Source: DAIDKA01 sp036489445 (lineage in GTDB: Bacteria; Pseudomonadota; Gammaproteobacteria; Steroidobacterales; Steroidobacteraceae). Taken from it: a stretch of 64,000 nt of DNA. Every line of letters begins with the position of its first letter. Position 1 is the first letter of the stretch. The translations under genes and the position numbers were made by a program. Below, in pieces: positions 42,669 to 51,072 of the stretch. The notes below the pieces were generated by a model that worked only from the letters and a program-made list of their open reading frames with translations, made no database searches and had not been told where the DNA came from. Where the stretch lies: NCBI GenBank assembly GCA_036489445.1, contig DASXFV010000087.1:120501-184500 (forward strand), in the 5' to 3' direction.

Positions 42669-43495
42669 ACCCGGGCCACACCGGTCCCTGGGAGGACGCC
42701 CTGGCGCATGTGCCGGGCGCTCAATCAGGCGCCGACCTCAGGGTGCGGCCGCTGGCGGGCGGCACGACCAACGCCACGTTCCGGGTCGAGACCCGGGAGG
42801 GCACCTTCGTGGTGCGGCTGCACGAGCCCTACACCCTGGATCTTGGCGTGGACCGCAGACGCGAAGCGGTACTGCATGCGGCGGCCGCCGCTGCCGGCCT
42901 CGCCAGCCGCATCCTGGCCGCTGACCCGCAGGGGCGCTATCTGGTCACGGAATTTCTGACCACCTCGACCTGGCGTGCAGCCGATCTTGCGGATGAATCC
43001 CGGCTGCGGCAGCTGGCGCAGACGCTGGGCGAACTCCATGCATTGCCCGCCCCCGAGATGCCGCCCCTGGATCTTGCGAGGCTGCTGGATCACCACATTG
43101 CGCAGATTGCCGCGCAGGACGGGGCCGTCACGCAGGAGCTGCTGTCCCAGGTAACGCACGCCCGGGACATCCTGGCCAGGCAGGCGGACGCGGGCCGCCC
43201 GGCGTGCATCATCCATGGCGATTTGACCCACTCGAACCTGATGGGCACAGAGCCCCTGCGCCTCATCGACTGGGAGTACGCGGCGGTGGGCGATCCGCTG
43301 GCTGACCTGGCCTGCCTGCTGGCGTATTACCCGCGGGTCCTGCCGCAGGGTGCACTGCTGTTGCAGCAATGCGGGCTGGCCGGTTCGGCGCCACTGGAGG
43401 CGCTGGAAGATCTCGCCTGGGTCTACCGCCTGATATCCGATCTGTGGTATCGCCGCCTGGCGCTTGCCCGCCTGCACCGCCCCCCGGCACACTAG
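42665..43495 (+). CDS. APH-family phosphotransferase, probable thiamine kinase
   Basis: This 276-residue protein starts at an ATG overlapping the transporter stop (ATGA). The aminoglycoside-phosphotransferase/choline-kinase fold is shown by LAGGTTNATFRVE, FVVRLHEP, the catalytic loop IIHGDLTHSNLM and LIDWEYAAVGDPLADLACL. ThiK (YcfN) of E. coli belongs to this fold and makes thiamine monophosphate. The gene position in a TPP-riboswitch operon after a PnuT-like transporter supports thiamine as substrate. ThiL would then be needed for TPP; it is not in this window. Confidence 0.82.
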   Translation: MNPGHTGPWEDALAHVPGAQSGADLRVRPLAGGTTNATFRVETREGTFVVRLHEPYTLDLGVDRRREAVLHAAAAAAGLASRILAADPQGRYLVTEFLTTSTWRAADLADESRLRQLAQTLGELHALPAPEMPPLDLARLLDHHIAQIAAQDGAVTQELLSQVTHARDILARQADAGRPACIIHGDLTHSNLMGTEPLRLIDWEYAAVGDPLADLACLLAYYPRVLPQGALLLQQCGLAGSAPLEALEDLAWVYRLISDLWYRRLALARLHRPPAH

Positions 43496-43528
43496 CCAAC
43501 TTGGACTTAAGATTTGCGGAGCGGATTC

Positions 43529-43843
43529 ATGCCCTTGCTGCGAGTGATTGATCGGAACGGAGTTGAACACCAGGTTGAGGCAAAAGTTGGCCTGAAAGTG
43601 ATGGAGACGCTGCGTGACCTGGAGTACGGGGTCGCGGCGATCTGCGGGGGCATGTGTTCGTGCGCGACCTGTCATGTCTATGTGGATCCGGAGTGGGTGC
43701 CCAGACTGCCCGCCGCAATGTCCGATGAGCGTGAGTTGCTCGCCGATCTGGCGCACCGCGAGCCGAATTCGCGCCTGTCCTGCCAGATCGAGTTCACGAA
43801 TGCGCTGACCGGTCTGCGGGTGACGGTTGCGCCAGACGAATGA
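43529..43843 (+). CDS. 2Fe-2S ferredoxin, putidaredoxin/adrenodoxin type
   Basis: This 104-residue protein has the vertebrate-type ligand pattern ICGGMCSCATCHVYV and a last Cys in RLSCQIEF. ATG 43529 was chosen; GCGGAGCGG lies upstream. Such ferredoxins serve P450s, Rieske oxygenases or Fe-S assembly. No monooxygenase is adjacent. It overlaps the next gene by ATGA, so the two are translated together. Confidence 0.92.
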   Translation: MPLLRVIDRNGVEHQVEAKVGLKVMETLRDLEYGVAAICGGMCSCATCHVYVDPEWVPRLPAAMSDERELLADLAHREPNSRLSCQIEFTNALTGLRVTVAPDE

Positions 43844-44280
43844 GCTGGTTATTGACACTGCTGGTGGTCGCGGGTGCCGTCGCCTTGGGGCGTATCTACT
43901 ATGGCCTCCACAAGATGAAGCAGAAGACCGAAAAGGACTGGGACACCCGCCTGATCGAGCGGTTGCGGAACGAGGGATCGGATCCCTTCCAGCCGCATGA
44001 GGTCGATTTCTTCATGGCGATGCCCTCGGAGGCAGCCGGTCACGCCGTGCAGGCGATATTGGAAGCGGAAGGCTACCGGGTCGATGTGAAGCCCGCGCCC
44101 GAGAACCCCGCTGAACATCCCTTCAGCCTGCACGCCACCAAGGCGATGCGGCTGTCAGTGCCGGGAATGCGGGAACTGACCGCCCGGTTCACGGCAGTTG
44201 CCAAGGCTCATGGCGGCCACTACGACGGCTGGTCTGCGGCGGTCGTGCCGTACGACCCCGTGGCGCCACGGGAACATTGA
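43840..44280 (+). CDS. Membrane-anchored RraB-like protein
   Basis: This 146-residue protein has one N-terminal membrane helix (LLTLLVVAGAVALGRIYY) and a C-terminal RraB domain. The domain includes RLRNEGSDP, EVDFFMAM and a final HYDGWSAAVV. RraB binds RNase E in E. coli and restrains it. E. coli RraB has no membrane anchor; this copy would sit at the inner membrane, where RNase E also localises. It is coupled to the ferredoxin gene by ATGA overlap, an unusual pairing. Confidence 0.75.
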   Translation: MSWLLTLLVVAGAVALGRIYYGLHKMKQKTEKDWDTRLIERLRNEGSDPFQPHEVDFFMAMPSEAAGHAVQAILEAEGYRVDVKPAPENPAEHPFSLHATKAMRLSVPGMRELTARFTAVAKAHGGHYDGWSAAVVPYDPVAPREH

Positions 44281-44318
44281 GCGGCGCCATCGCGCGTCCA
44301 GCGGCACAATTCAATCAC

Positions 44319-45068
44319 TCAGCGCTGTTCGGTCTGGCGCCGCACGGCATCGGCGGCTGCCGCAATGGCCGCAGGATCTCCGAGGTAGCGACTGGAAACC
44401 GGCGCCAGCTTCGCATCCAGTTCGTACAGCAGGGGCACACCGGTCGGGATATTCAGCTCGACGATGTCAGCCTCGGAACGGTTGTCCAGCATCTTTACCA
44501 TGGCACGCAGGCTATTGCCGTGCGCCGTGACCAGGACATTGCGACCCGCCATGAGCTCAGGGGTGATGCGCTGATTCCAAAATGGCAGCACGCGTGCCAG
44601 GGTGTCCTTGAGGGACTCGGTGGACGGCAGCAGCGCCGGATCCACGTCCCGGTAGCGCGGATCGTGCCGCGGATGGCGCGGATCATCGACGGACAGCGGT
44701 GGCGGGGGAATGTCGTAGCTGCGGCGCCAGACCTGCACCTGGGCCGCGCCGTGTTGTTCCACCGTCTGGGCCTTGTTCAGACCTTGCAGGGCGCCGTAGT
44801 GCCGTTCGTTGAGTCGCCAGCTGCGCTCCACCGGCACCCACATGCGATCGGTCTCATCCAGTATGAACCACAGCGTGCGGATGGCGCGCTTCAACACCGA
44901 AGTAAAGGCCACATCGATGCTCAGCTTCTGGGCCAGGATCTGCTGGCCGGCGCTGCGGGCCTCCGCGCGACCCTGCTCCGAGAGGTCGACGTCGTGCCAG
45001 CCGGTGAACAGGTTCTCCAGATTCCAGGTGCTCTGGCCGTGGCGGACCAGGATAAGCTTTCCAGGCAT
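44319..45068 (-). CDS. gpmA: 2,3-bisphosphoglycerate-dependent phosphoglycerate mutase
   Basis: This 249-residue enzyme interconverts 3- and 2-phosphoglycerate in glycolysis and gluconeogenesis. The phosphohistidine motif LILVRHGQSTWNLENLFTGW is at the N-terminus. RHYGALQGLNK and VLVTAHGNSLRAMVK are the other catalytic segments. Size and motifs are standard. It lies 39 bases downstream of the glutamate dehydrogenase gene on the same strand. Confidence 0.96.
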   Translation of the reverse strand: MPGKLILVRHGQSTWNLENLFTGWHDVDLSEQGRAEARSAGQQILAQKLSIDVAFTSVLKRAIRTLWFILDETDRMWVPVERSWRLNERHYGALQGLNKAQTVEQHGAAQVQVWRRSYDIPPPPLSVDDPRHPRHDPRYRDVDPALLPSTESLKDTLARVLPFWNQRITPELMAGRNVLVTAHGNSLRAMVKMLDNRSEADIVELNIPTGVPLLYELDAKLAPVSSRYLGDPAAIAAAADAVRRQTEQR

Positions 45069-45107
45069 TTTTATACTCTACCGCATGCCACCGTGACCGT
45101 CAGCCGA

Positions 45108-48100
45108 TTACACCGTCAAGCGCCGCAGGGTCTCGATGCCCACGGAGAGTGTGGCGAAATCCACGGCACCTGCAGCGCGCATGTCGGCCTGCATGCGTTC
45201 CCATTGTGCAAGGTCCCGGACATTGGCGCCGATCCAGGCCTCAATACGCGCCGCGGGGCTGGTGCGGTCGGCCTGGATAAGGGCTTTCTGCGCCAGTGCG
45301 CGATGTGACTGATAGAGGCTGTCGCGCAGCCCCGTCCGGGCCACGGCCTGCCAGGTGCCATCGATCTGCAGCGCCTCGACCTGGTCGTGAAGCCAGTCCA
45401 GGCCCAGACGCGCCCCGAGGCCAAAGTACACCTGTGCGGTATCTTTGACGGGTATCTGATCCGTCGCGGCGAGCTCGACCAGGTCGAGGGTGCAGTTGTG
45501 CGCACCCAGCAGTGCCATCCGTTTTGCCAGCGGATGGGACAGGCCGGCGCTGCGGTAACGGGCGAGCACGGCCTGGTAGTTGTCGTGCCATTGTCCGGCG
45601 AGGGCCTCGGCCAGGCAGGCGGTGAGCGCGCGAACGGGGCCGCGCAGTTCACTGACCGCCGCCTCGATCGACAGGCTCTGGCGATGCATCAGCAGCCAGT
45701 AGCTCAGGTGGCGCAGCAGGCGGGCGGTCTCGTACAGCATGGTGTACTGGACCTGTGCGTGAATCCGGTTGTCGAGGGCTTCAATCTGCGACCACAGATC
45801 GCGCATCTCGAAGACTTCGCGGGCTGCGGTGTAGGCACGCGCGATGCGCGCCGGGGCGGCGCCGGTTTCCTCCTGCGCGCGAGCGACGAACGTCGGACCC
45901 ATGCGATTGACCAGACTGTTGGTCGTCGCAGTGGCGATGATTTCCCGGCGCAGCCGATGCCGGCTGATGGCGCGCGCAAAGCGCGTGCGCACTCCTTCCG
46001 GGAAATAGCGCTCCAGTTCCCGTGACAGGTACGGATCCTCAGGCACATCCGACTGCACCAGGTGATGGCTGAGCCAGATCTTGCTATAGGAAAGCAGCAC
46101 GGCCAGCTCCGGCCGCGTCAAACCCTGGGACTGCTTGTGGCGCTCGGCAATCGTCTCGTCATCCGGCAGGAACTCGAGGTTCCGGTTCAGATCGCCGCTG
46201 TGCTCCAATTGCCGGATGAGGTGTTGATGCTCCGGCAGGCGCGCCACGGCCTGTCCCGCCAGCGTGCTCAATGCCTGACTCTGCAGATAGTTGTTACGCA
46301 GCACCAGCGCCGCGACGTCACGGGTCATGCGGGTCAGGATCCGGTCGCGCTCCTTTAGCCCCAGTTTGCCTGCGAGCACCAAGGGATTGAGCAGGATCTT
46401 CAGGTTCACTTCGACATCCGAGGTATTGACCCCTGCAGAGTTGTCGATGAAGTCCGTGTTCAGCCTGCCCCCACTCAAGGCGTACTCGATCCGACCCAGT
46501 TGCGACAGCCCCAGATTGCCGCCCTCGCCAACCACTTTGGCGCGCAGCTCGGCGCCGTTGACGCGCAGGGCGTCGTTGCTGCGATCACCGATCTGGGCAT
46601 GGGTCTCGGTCGTGGCCTTCACATAGGTGCCGATGCCACCATTCCACAGCAGATCCACCGGCAGCCTGAGAATCGCGCGGATGACCTCAAAAGGCGTGGC
46701 GCTCGCCACCTCCAGGTCCAGCAGTTGGCGCATCTGGGCGGACAACGCGATGGACTTCGCGGTGCGGGCGAAGACGCCGCCGCCGCGCGAGATCAGGCGT
46801 TTCGAGTAGTCGTCCCAGGAGGAGCGCGGCAGCGCGAACAGGCGCTGGCGTTCGGCAAAGCTGGCGGCCGCATCCGGGGCCGGATCCAGGAAGATATGCC
46901 GGTGATCGAAGGCGGCGAGCAGCCGGATGTGCTTTGACAACAGCATCCCATTGCCGAACACGTCGCCCGACATGTCGCCGATGCCGCAGACGAGAAAATC
47001 TTCGGCCTGGATATTGCGGCCGAGCTCGCGGAAGTGGCGCTTCACCGATTCCCACGCACCGCGGGCGGTGATGCCCATCTTCTTGTGGTCGTAGCCGGCC
47101 GAACCGCCGGAAGCGAAGGCATCCCCGAGCCAGAAGGAGTATTCAGCGGACACCGCGTTGGCGATGTCGGAGAAGCTGGCCGTGCCCTTGTCCGCCGCGA
47201 CAACCAGGTAGGGGTCATCCGGATCGCGGCGGGTCACCAGCCTGGGCGGCACCACGTGGTCATCGACGATGTTGTCGGTGAGGTCGAGCAAACCGCGCAT
47301 GAAGGTCTGGTAGCAGCGAATGGCTTCGCGCTGTCGTTCCTCTGGTGTCGCTGCCTGCGGACGTTTGACGACGAAGCCGCCCTTGGCGCCCATGGGCACG
47401 ATAACGGTGTTCTTGACGTTCTGCGCCTTCATCAGCCCCAGCACTTCCGTGCGGAAATCCTCCCGCCGGTCAGACCAGCGGATGCCGCCGCGTGCGACCT
47501 GTGCCATGCGCAGATGGATGGCCTCCACCTCAGGGCTGTAGACGAACACCTCAAAGTGCGGGCGAGGCAGCGGTAGCTCGGGAATCGCATGCGAGTCGAA
47601 CTTGAACGAAAGACAGGGCCGGCTGACGCCCGCGACGGTCTGCCAGAAATTGGTGCGGACGATGGCACGGATCACGTGCACAAAGGCGTGCAGGATCCGG
47701 TCCGCGTCAAGGCTTGTCACCGCTTCCAGGTCATGGGCGATCGCCTCTTCCAGAGGCTGGCTCCTGGCGCGCGCCGCGGCGGAGCGTGCCGGATTCAACT
47801 GCCGATCAAAGAGCTGAAACAGTTTCAGCGCGGTACCCGGATTATCCTGCAGTACGCGCTCCATATACGCCTGGCTGAAGGGCAGGCCGGTCTGCAGCAG
47901 GTAGCGGCCACAGGCGCGAAGCACCATGATCTCGCGCACCGCAAGTCCGGTGAGTGGCAGCAGGCGATTGAAGCCGTCATTTTCAGTGGCCCCGGTCCAG
48001 ACACTTTCCATGGCGGCAGTGAGCTTGGCTCCGAGTCTGCCGATGTCGAAGGGGCTCGCGTGGGCCAGTTCGAAGTCCTGGATCCGGGTCGGCGCGCCCG

Positions 48101-49901
48101 TGGGCCACCGGATCTGGTAGGGATGCTCGGCGATGACGCGCAGGCCGAAATTCTCCATCACCGGGACCACATCGGAAATTGACACCGCGGCGCCACGACG
48201 GAACAAGGTCAGATGCAGCTGCGTGTCCGCTTCGCCGGGCGCCCGATGCAGTCGCAGTCGCATGGCGCCGGGCTCGGAACCCAGGGCCACGAGTTCGGTG
48301 ATGTCGGCCAGCGCGGCGGTCGGTGAGACCTGCTCGGTGTAGGCTGCCGGGAAGACGCCAGCGAACTGTGTCCACAACACCAGGGCTGCGGCTTCATCCA
48401 TGCTGGCCGTCAGCGCATCGCGCAGTCCGGCCTGCCAGGTGCTGGCCGCACGCGCCAGGGCGCGCTCGATCTTTGCCAGGTCCACGCGCGCGCGATGCTG
48501 TGCGCCGAGGCGCACGACGACATGAAGCCGTGCGAGCGTGGATTCGGAGACGTGTACCTGGGTTTCCACGGCCTGTCCGCCGAACGCATTGAGCAGGACG
48601 GTCTCGATGCGCGAGCACACCCGTGAGTCGTAGCGATCGCGCGGCACATAGACCAGGCAGGAATAGAAGCGGTTGAAGGGGTCCCGGCGCGCGAACAGGC
48701 GCACCTGTGCCCGCTCGTACAGATTCACGACACCGCGGACCGTGCGGATCAGTTCGCCGACCGTGGCCTGGAACAGCTCATCGCGGGGATAGGTTTCCAG
48801 GACATGCGCGAGTGCCTTGGCATCGTGGCTGCCGGGGGCTGTGTTGAAGGCATCCATGACAGCATTGATCTTGTCGTTCAGCAGCGGGATGGTTCGCGGA
48901 CTGCTTTCATAGGCCGAGGAGGTCCACAAACCCAGGAAGCGGTGTTCGCCGGTGACCCTGCCGCGTTCGTCAAAGGTGCGCACCCCCACGTAATCCAGAT
49001 AGCTGCCACGGTGCACTGTGGCGCGCGAATTGGCCTTGGTGACCAGCACTGCCCGCGCGGCGCGCGCCTCGCGACGCAGGGCGCCAGTGAGCGCCGTGGG
49101 CGTCGGGGCCGCTACGCCGGGCCGGGCGGCGCGCAGGATACCGAGACCCGATTGAACCTCGGCAATGAGCAGATCGGAGCGGGCACCGCGGCGCAACCGG
49201 TAGTGTCGATAGCCCAGGAACGTGAAGTGCTCCGCCACCATCCACTCGATGAGCGCCCGGGCTGCGGGTGCGGCAGATTCCCGCGGCACCCCTGGCGCCT
49301 GCAGCTCGCGTGCGGCGGCTCGTGCCTGGTGCAGCATCGGTCGCCAGTCCGCGACCGCGACGCGCACATCAGCAAGAGTCGCGGTGAGAGTACGGACGAG
49401 CGCTTGCATGCGTTGCGGATCGATTTGCCGATCCACTTCAAACAGCTGCCAGGACTCGCCTCGGGTAGACCCGATATCGCCAAGGACCAGGATGTGACCG
49501 GCGCGATCGCGCCGCATAGCCAATACGGGATGGATGATCAGGTGTACGCCGATCCCGAGGCTGCCCAGTGCCAGCAGCAGCGAGTCCACCAGGAACGGCA
49601 TGTCCTCAGTGACCACAGCGACCAGGGTGTGGGGACAGAGTTTGGTGTCGCACTGCGCATCCAGGATGGATACCAGGGAGCGACCGGTGGCTCGTTGCTG
49701 GCCCGCGCGCCAATGCGCAAGCGCCACGCGTGCCAGGTACCCGGGGTGACGTGCCGCGAGATCTTCGTAGGCGACGCCCATGAAGTAGCGTCTCATGAAG
49801 GAACGCGTGTTAGCGCTGCTGGACTGGCGCGTCATGCTGCGCGCGGCAACGATGATGCGGTCGATGAGGCGCATCCGGGCGGCCGGTATCTGTGCTGGCA
49901 T
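45108..49901 (-). CDS. NAD-specific glutamate dehydrogenase, large (180-kDa) class
   Basis: This 1,597-residue protein belongs to the large bacterial GDH class (L-GDH), which deaminates glutamate to 2-oxoglutarate with NAD. The N-terminal half holds ACT-like regulatory segments. The catalytic core is in the second half: GGIRWSDRREDFRTEVLGLMKAQ, VPMGAKGGFVVK with the lysine region, and VVGEGGNLGLSQLGRIEYA near the NAD site. ATG 49901 is preferred over a TTG at 49925. Enzymes of this class usually serve glutamate and arginine catabolism and are allosteric. It is 37 bases downstream of zapE on the same strand. Confidence 0.94.
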   Translation of the reverse strand: MPAQIPAARMRLIDRIIVAARSMTRQSSSANTRSFMRRYFMGVAYEDLAARHPGYLARVALAHWRAGQQRATGRSLVSILDAQCDTKLCPHTLVAVVTEDMPFLVDSLLLALGSLGIGVHLIIHPVLAMRRDRAGHILVLGDIGSTRGESWQLFEVDRQIDPQRMQALVRTLTATLADVRVAVADWRPMLHQARAAARELQAPGVPRESAAPAARALIEWMVAEHFTFLGYRHYRLRRGARSDLLIAEVQSGLGILRAARPGVAAPTPTALTGALRREARAARAVLVTKANSRATVHRGSYLDYVGVRTFDERGRVTGEHRFLGLWTSSAYESSPRTIPLLNDKINAVMDAFNTAPGSHDAKALAHVLETYPRDELFQATVGELIRTVRGVVNLYERAQVRLFARRDPFNRFYSCLVYVPRDRYDSRVCSRIETVLLNAFGGQAVETQVHVSESTLARLHVVVRLGAQHRARVDLAKIERALARAASTWQAGLRDALTASMDEAAALVLWTQFAGVFPAAYTEQVSPTAALADITELVALGSEPGAMRLRLHRAPGEADTQLHLTLFRRGAAVSISDVVPVMENFGLRVIAEHPYQIRWPTGAPTRIQDFELAHASPFDIGRLGAKLTAAMESVWTGATENDGFNRLLPLTGLAVREIMVLRACGRYLLQTGLPFSQAYMERVLQDNPGTALKLFQLFDRQLNPARSAAARARSQPLEEAIAHDLEAVTSLDADRILHAFVHVIRAIVRTNFWQTVAGVSRPCLSFKFDSHAIPELPLPRPHFEVFVYSPEVEAIHLRMAQVARGGIRWSDRREDFRTEVLGLMKAQNVKNTVIVPMGAKGGFVVKRPQAATPEERQREAIRCYQTFMRGLLDLTDNIVDDHVVPPRLVTRRDPDDPYLVVAADKGTASFSDIANAVSAEYSFWLGDAFASGGSAGYDHKKMGITARGAWESVKRHFRELGRNIQAEDFLVCGIGDMSGDVFGNGMLLSKHIRLLAAFDHRHIFLDPAPDAAASFAERQRLFALPRSSWDDYSKRLISRGGGVFARTAKSIALSAQMRQLLDLEVASATPFEVIRAILRLPVDLLWNGGIGTYVKATTETHAQIGDRSNDALRVNGAELRAKVVGEGGNLGLSQLGRIEYALSGGRLNTDFIDNSAGVNTSDVEVNLKILLNPLVLAGKLGLKERDRILTRMTRDVAALVLRNNYLQSQALSTLAGQAVARLPEHQHLIRQLEHSGDLNRNLEFLPDDETIAERHKQSQGLTRPELAVLLSYSKIWLSHHLVQSDVPEDPYLSRELERYFPEGVRTRFARAISRHRLRREIIATATTNSLVNRMGPTFVARAQEETGAAPARIARAYTAAREVFEMRDLWSQIEALDNRIHAQVQYTMLYETARLLRHLSYWLLMHRQSLSIEAAVSELRGPVRALTACLAEALAGQWHDNYQAVLARYRSAGLSHPLAKRMALLGAHNCTLDLVELAATDQIPVKDTAQVYFGLGARLGLDWLHDQVEALQIDGTWQAVARTGLRDSLYQSHRALAQKALIQADRTSPAARIEAWIGANVRDLAQWERMQADMRAAGAVDFATLSVGIETLRRLTV

Positions 49902-49938
49902 GGCGCGCAGTATACGCCTGTGCAATCGGCAGACTGGG

Positions 49939-51054
49939 TCAGGGCCGATGCGGTTGCGACAGGTATTCCGGTGTCTGCATTTCGCTCAGGCGGCTGTGCG
50001 TGCGCTGGAATTCGAACAGCAGGCGCTCGCCCTTGTATAGCTGCGGCAACGGCGCTGCGGCTGTCAGGATCAGTTTCACGCGACGATCATACAGTTCGTC
50101 CACCAATGCGATGAAGCGCCGTGCCGCATCTTCGTCCGCCGCTGTCAGCACCGGCACATGTGACACCAGAACCGCAGCCCAGGTGCGCGCCACTTCAATG
50201 TAGTCCTCAGTGCTGCGCGGGCCTTCGCAAATGGCGTGGAACTCGAACCAGACTGCCTGGCGGTGCAGCGCCGTGGTTGCGAGCTGCCGTCCGGCGATTT
50301 CTATCACGCCAGGCTCCGGCGCCGCACCATGAGTCAGTCCCCGATACAGGTCCGCCAGGCGTGCTGCGGTTTGCGGATTCGTGCTCAACAGATAGGTGCC
50401 GGCGCGAGTCAGCCGCCGCAGTCGATAGTCCGTGCCGCCATCTACGTTGAGCACCTGAGTGTGGCGTTTGATCTGCTCGATGGCCGGCAGGAACCTCTGA
50501 CGCTGCAGACCATCCGGGTACAGTTCCTGGGGTGGGCAGTTCGAGGTGGCGACCAGGGTCACGCCACGTTCAAACAGCGCCGTCAGCAAGGTTCCCAGGA
50601 TCATGGCGTCCGCGATGTCGCTGACAAAGAACTCATCGAAGCACAACACCCGGACACCGGCCGCGATGCCATCGGCCACGCGCTCCAGCGGGGCTTGCTC
50701 ACCCGCGTTTTCACGCAGGCCATTGTGCACATCCTGCATGAAGCGATGGAAATGGCGGCGGCGCTTGTGCGCGAAGGGCAGGCTCTCGTAGAACATGTCC
50801 ATGAGCCAGGTCTTGCCGCGGCCTACCGCACCCCACAGATAGAGTCCGGTTTCCGGGGGCCGTGGCGTGCGCCGCAGCAGGGCGCGCAGCACATCCAGGC
50901 CTTTACCGACGAGACGGTGGCGATGGATGAGGCGCTGACGCAGGTCCGACAGCGCGGCCACCGCCGCCAGCTGCGCGGGGTCCGACTGATAGCCATGTTC
51001 GCGCAGTTCCCGGCGGTAGAGCTGCTGCAGGCTCGCCCATTGTTCCAGCCTCAT
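49939..51054 (-). CDS. zapE: Cell-division AFG1-family ATPase
   Basis: This protein has about 371 residues. Walker A is GLYLWGAVGRGKTWLMDMFYESLP, Walker B is RVLCFDEFFVSDIADAMILG, and the AFG1-specific VATSNCPPQELYPDGLQRQRFLPAI is present. ZapE contacts FtsZ at constriction in E. coli; eukaryotic AFG1/LACE1 is a mitochondrial protein-quality factor. ATG 51054 is used instead of the GTG at 51063. It lies 18 bases downstream of ETF-QO on the same strand. Confidence 0.93.
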   Translation of the reverse strand: MRLEQWASLQQLYRRELREHGYQSDPAQLAAVAALSDLRQRLIHRHRLVGKGLDVLRALLRRTPRPPETGLYLWGAVGRGKTWLMDMFYESLPFAHKRRRHFHRFMQDVHNGLRENAGEQAPLERVADGIAAGVRVLCFDEFFVSDIADAMILGTLLTALFERGVTLVATSNCPPQELYPDGLQRQRFLPAIEQIKRHTQVLNVDGGTDYRLRRLTRAGTYLLSTNPQTAARLADLYRGLTHGAAPEPGVIEIAGRQLATTALHRQAVWFEFHAICEGPRSTEDYIEVARTWAAVLVSHVPVLTAADEDAARRFIALVDELYDRRVKLILTAAAPLPQLYKGERLLFEFQRTHSRLSEMQTPEYLSQPHRP

Positions 51055-51072
51055 TCGCGGCACGGGCTATTG

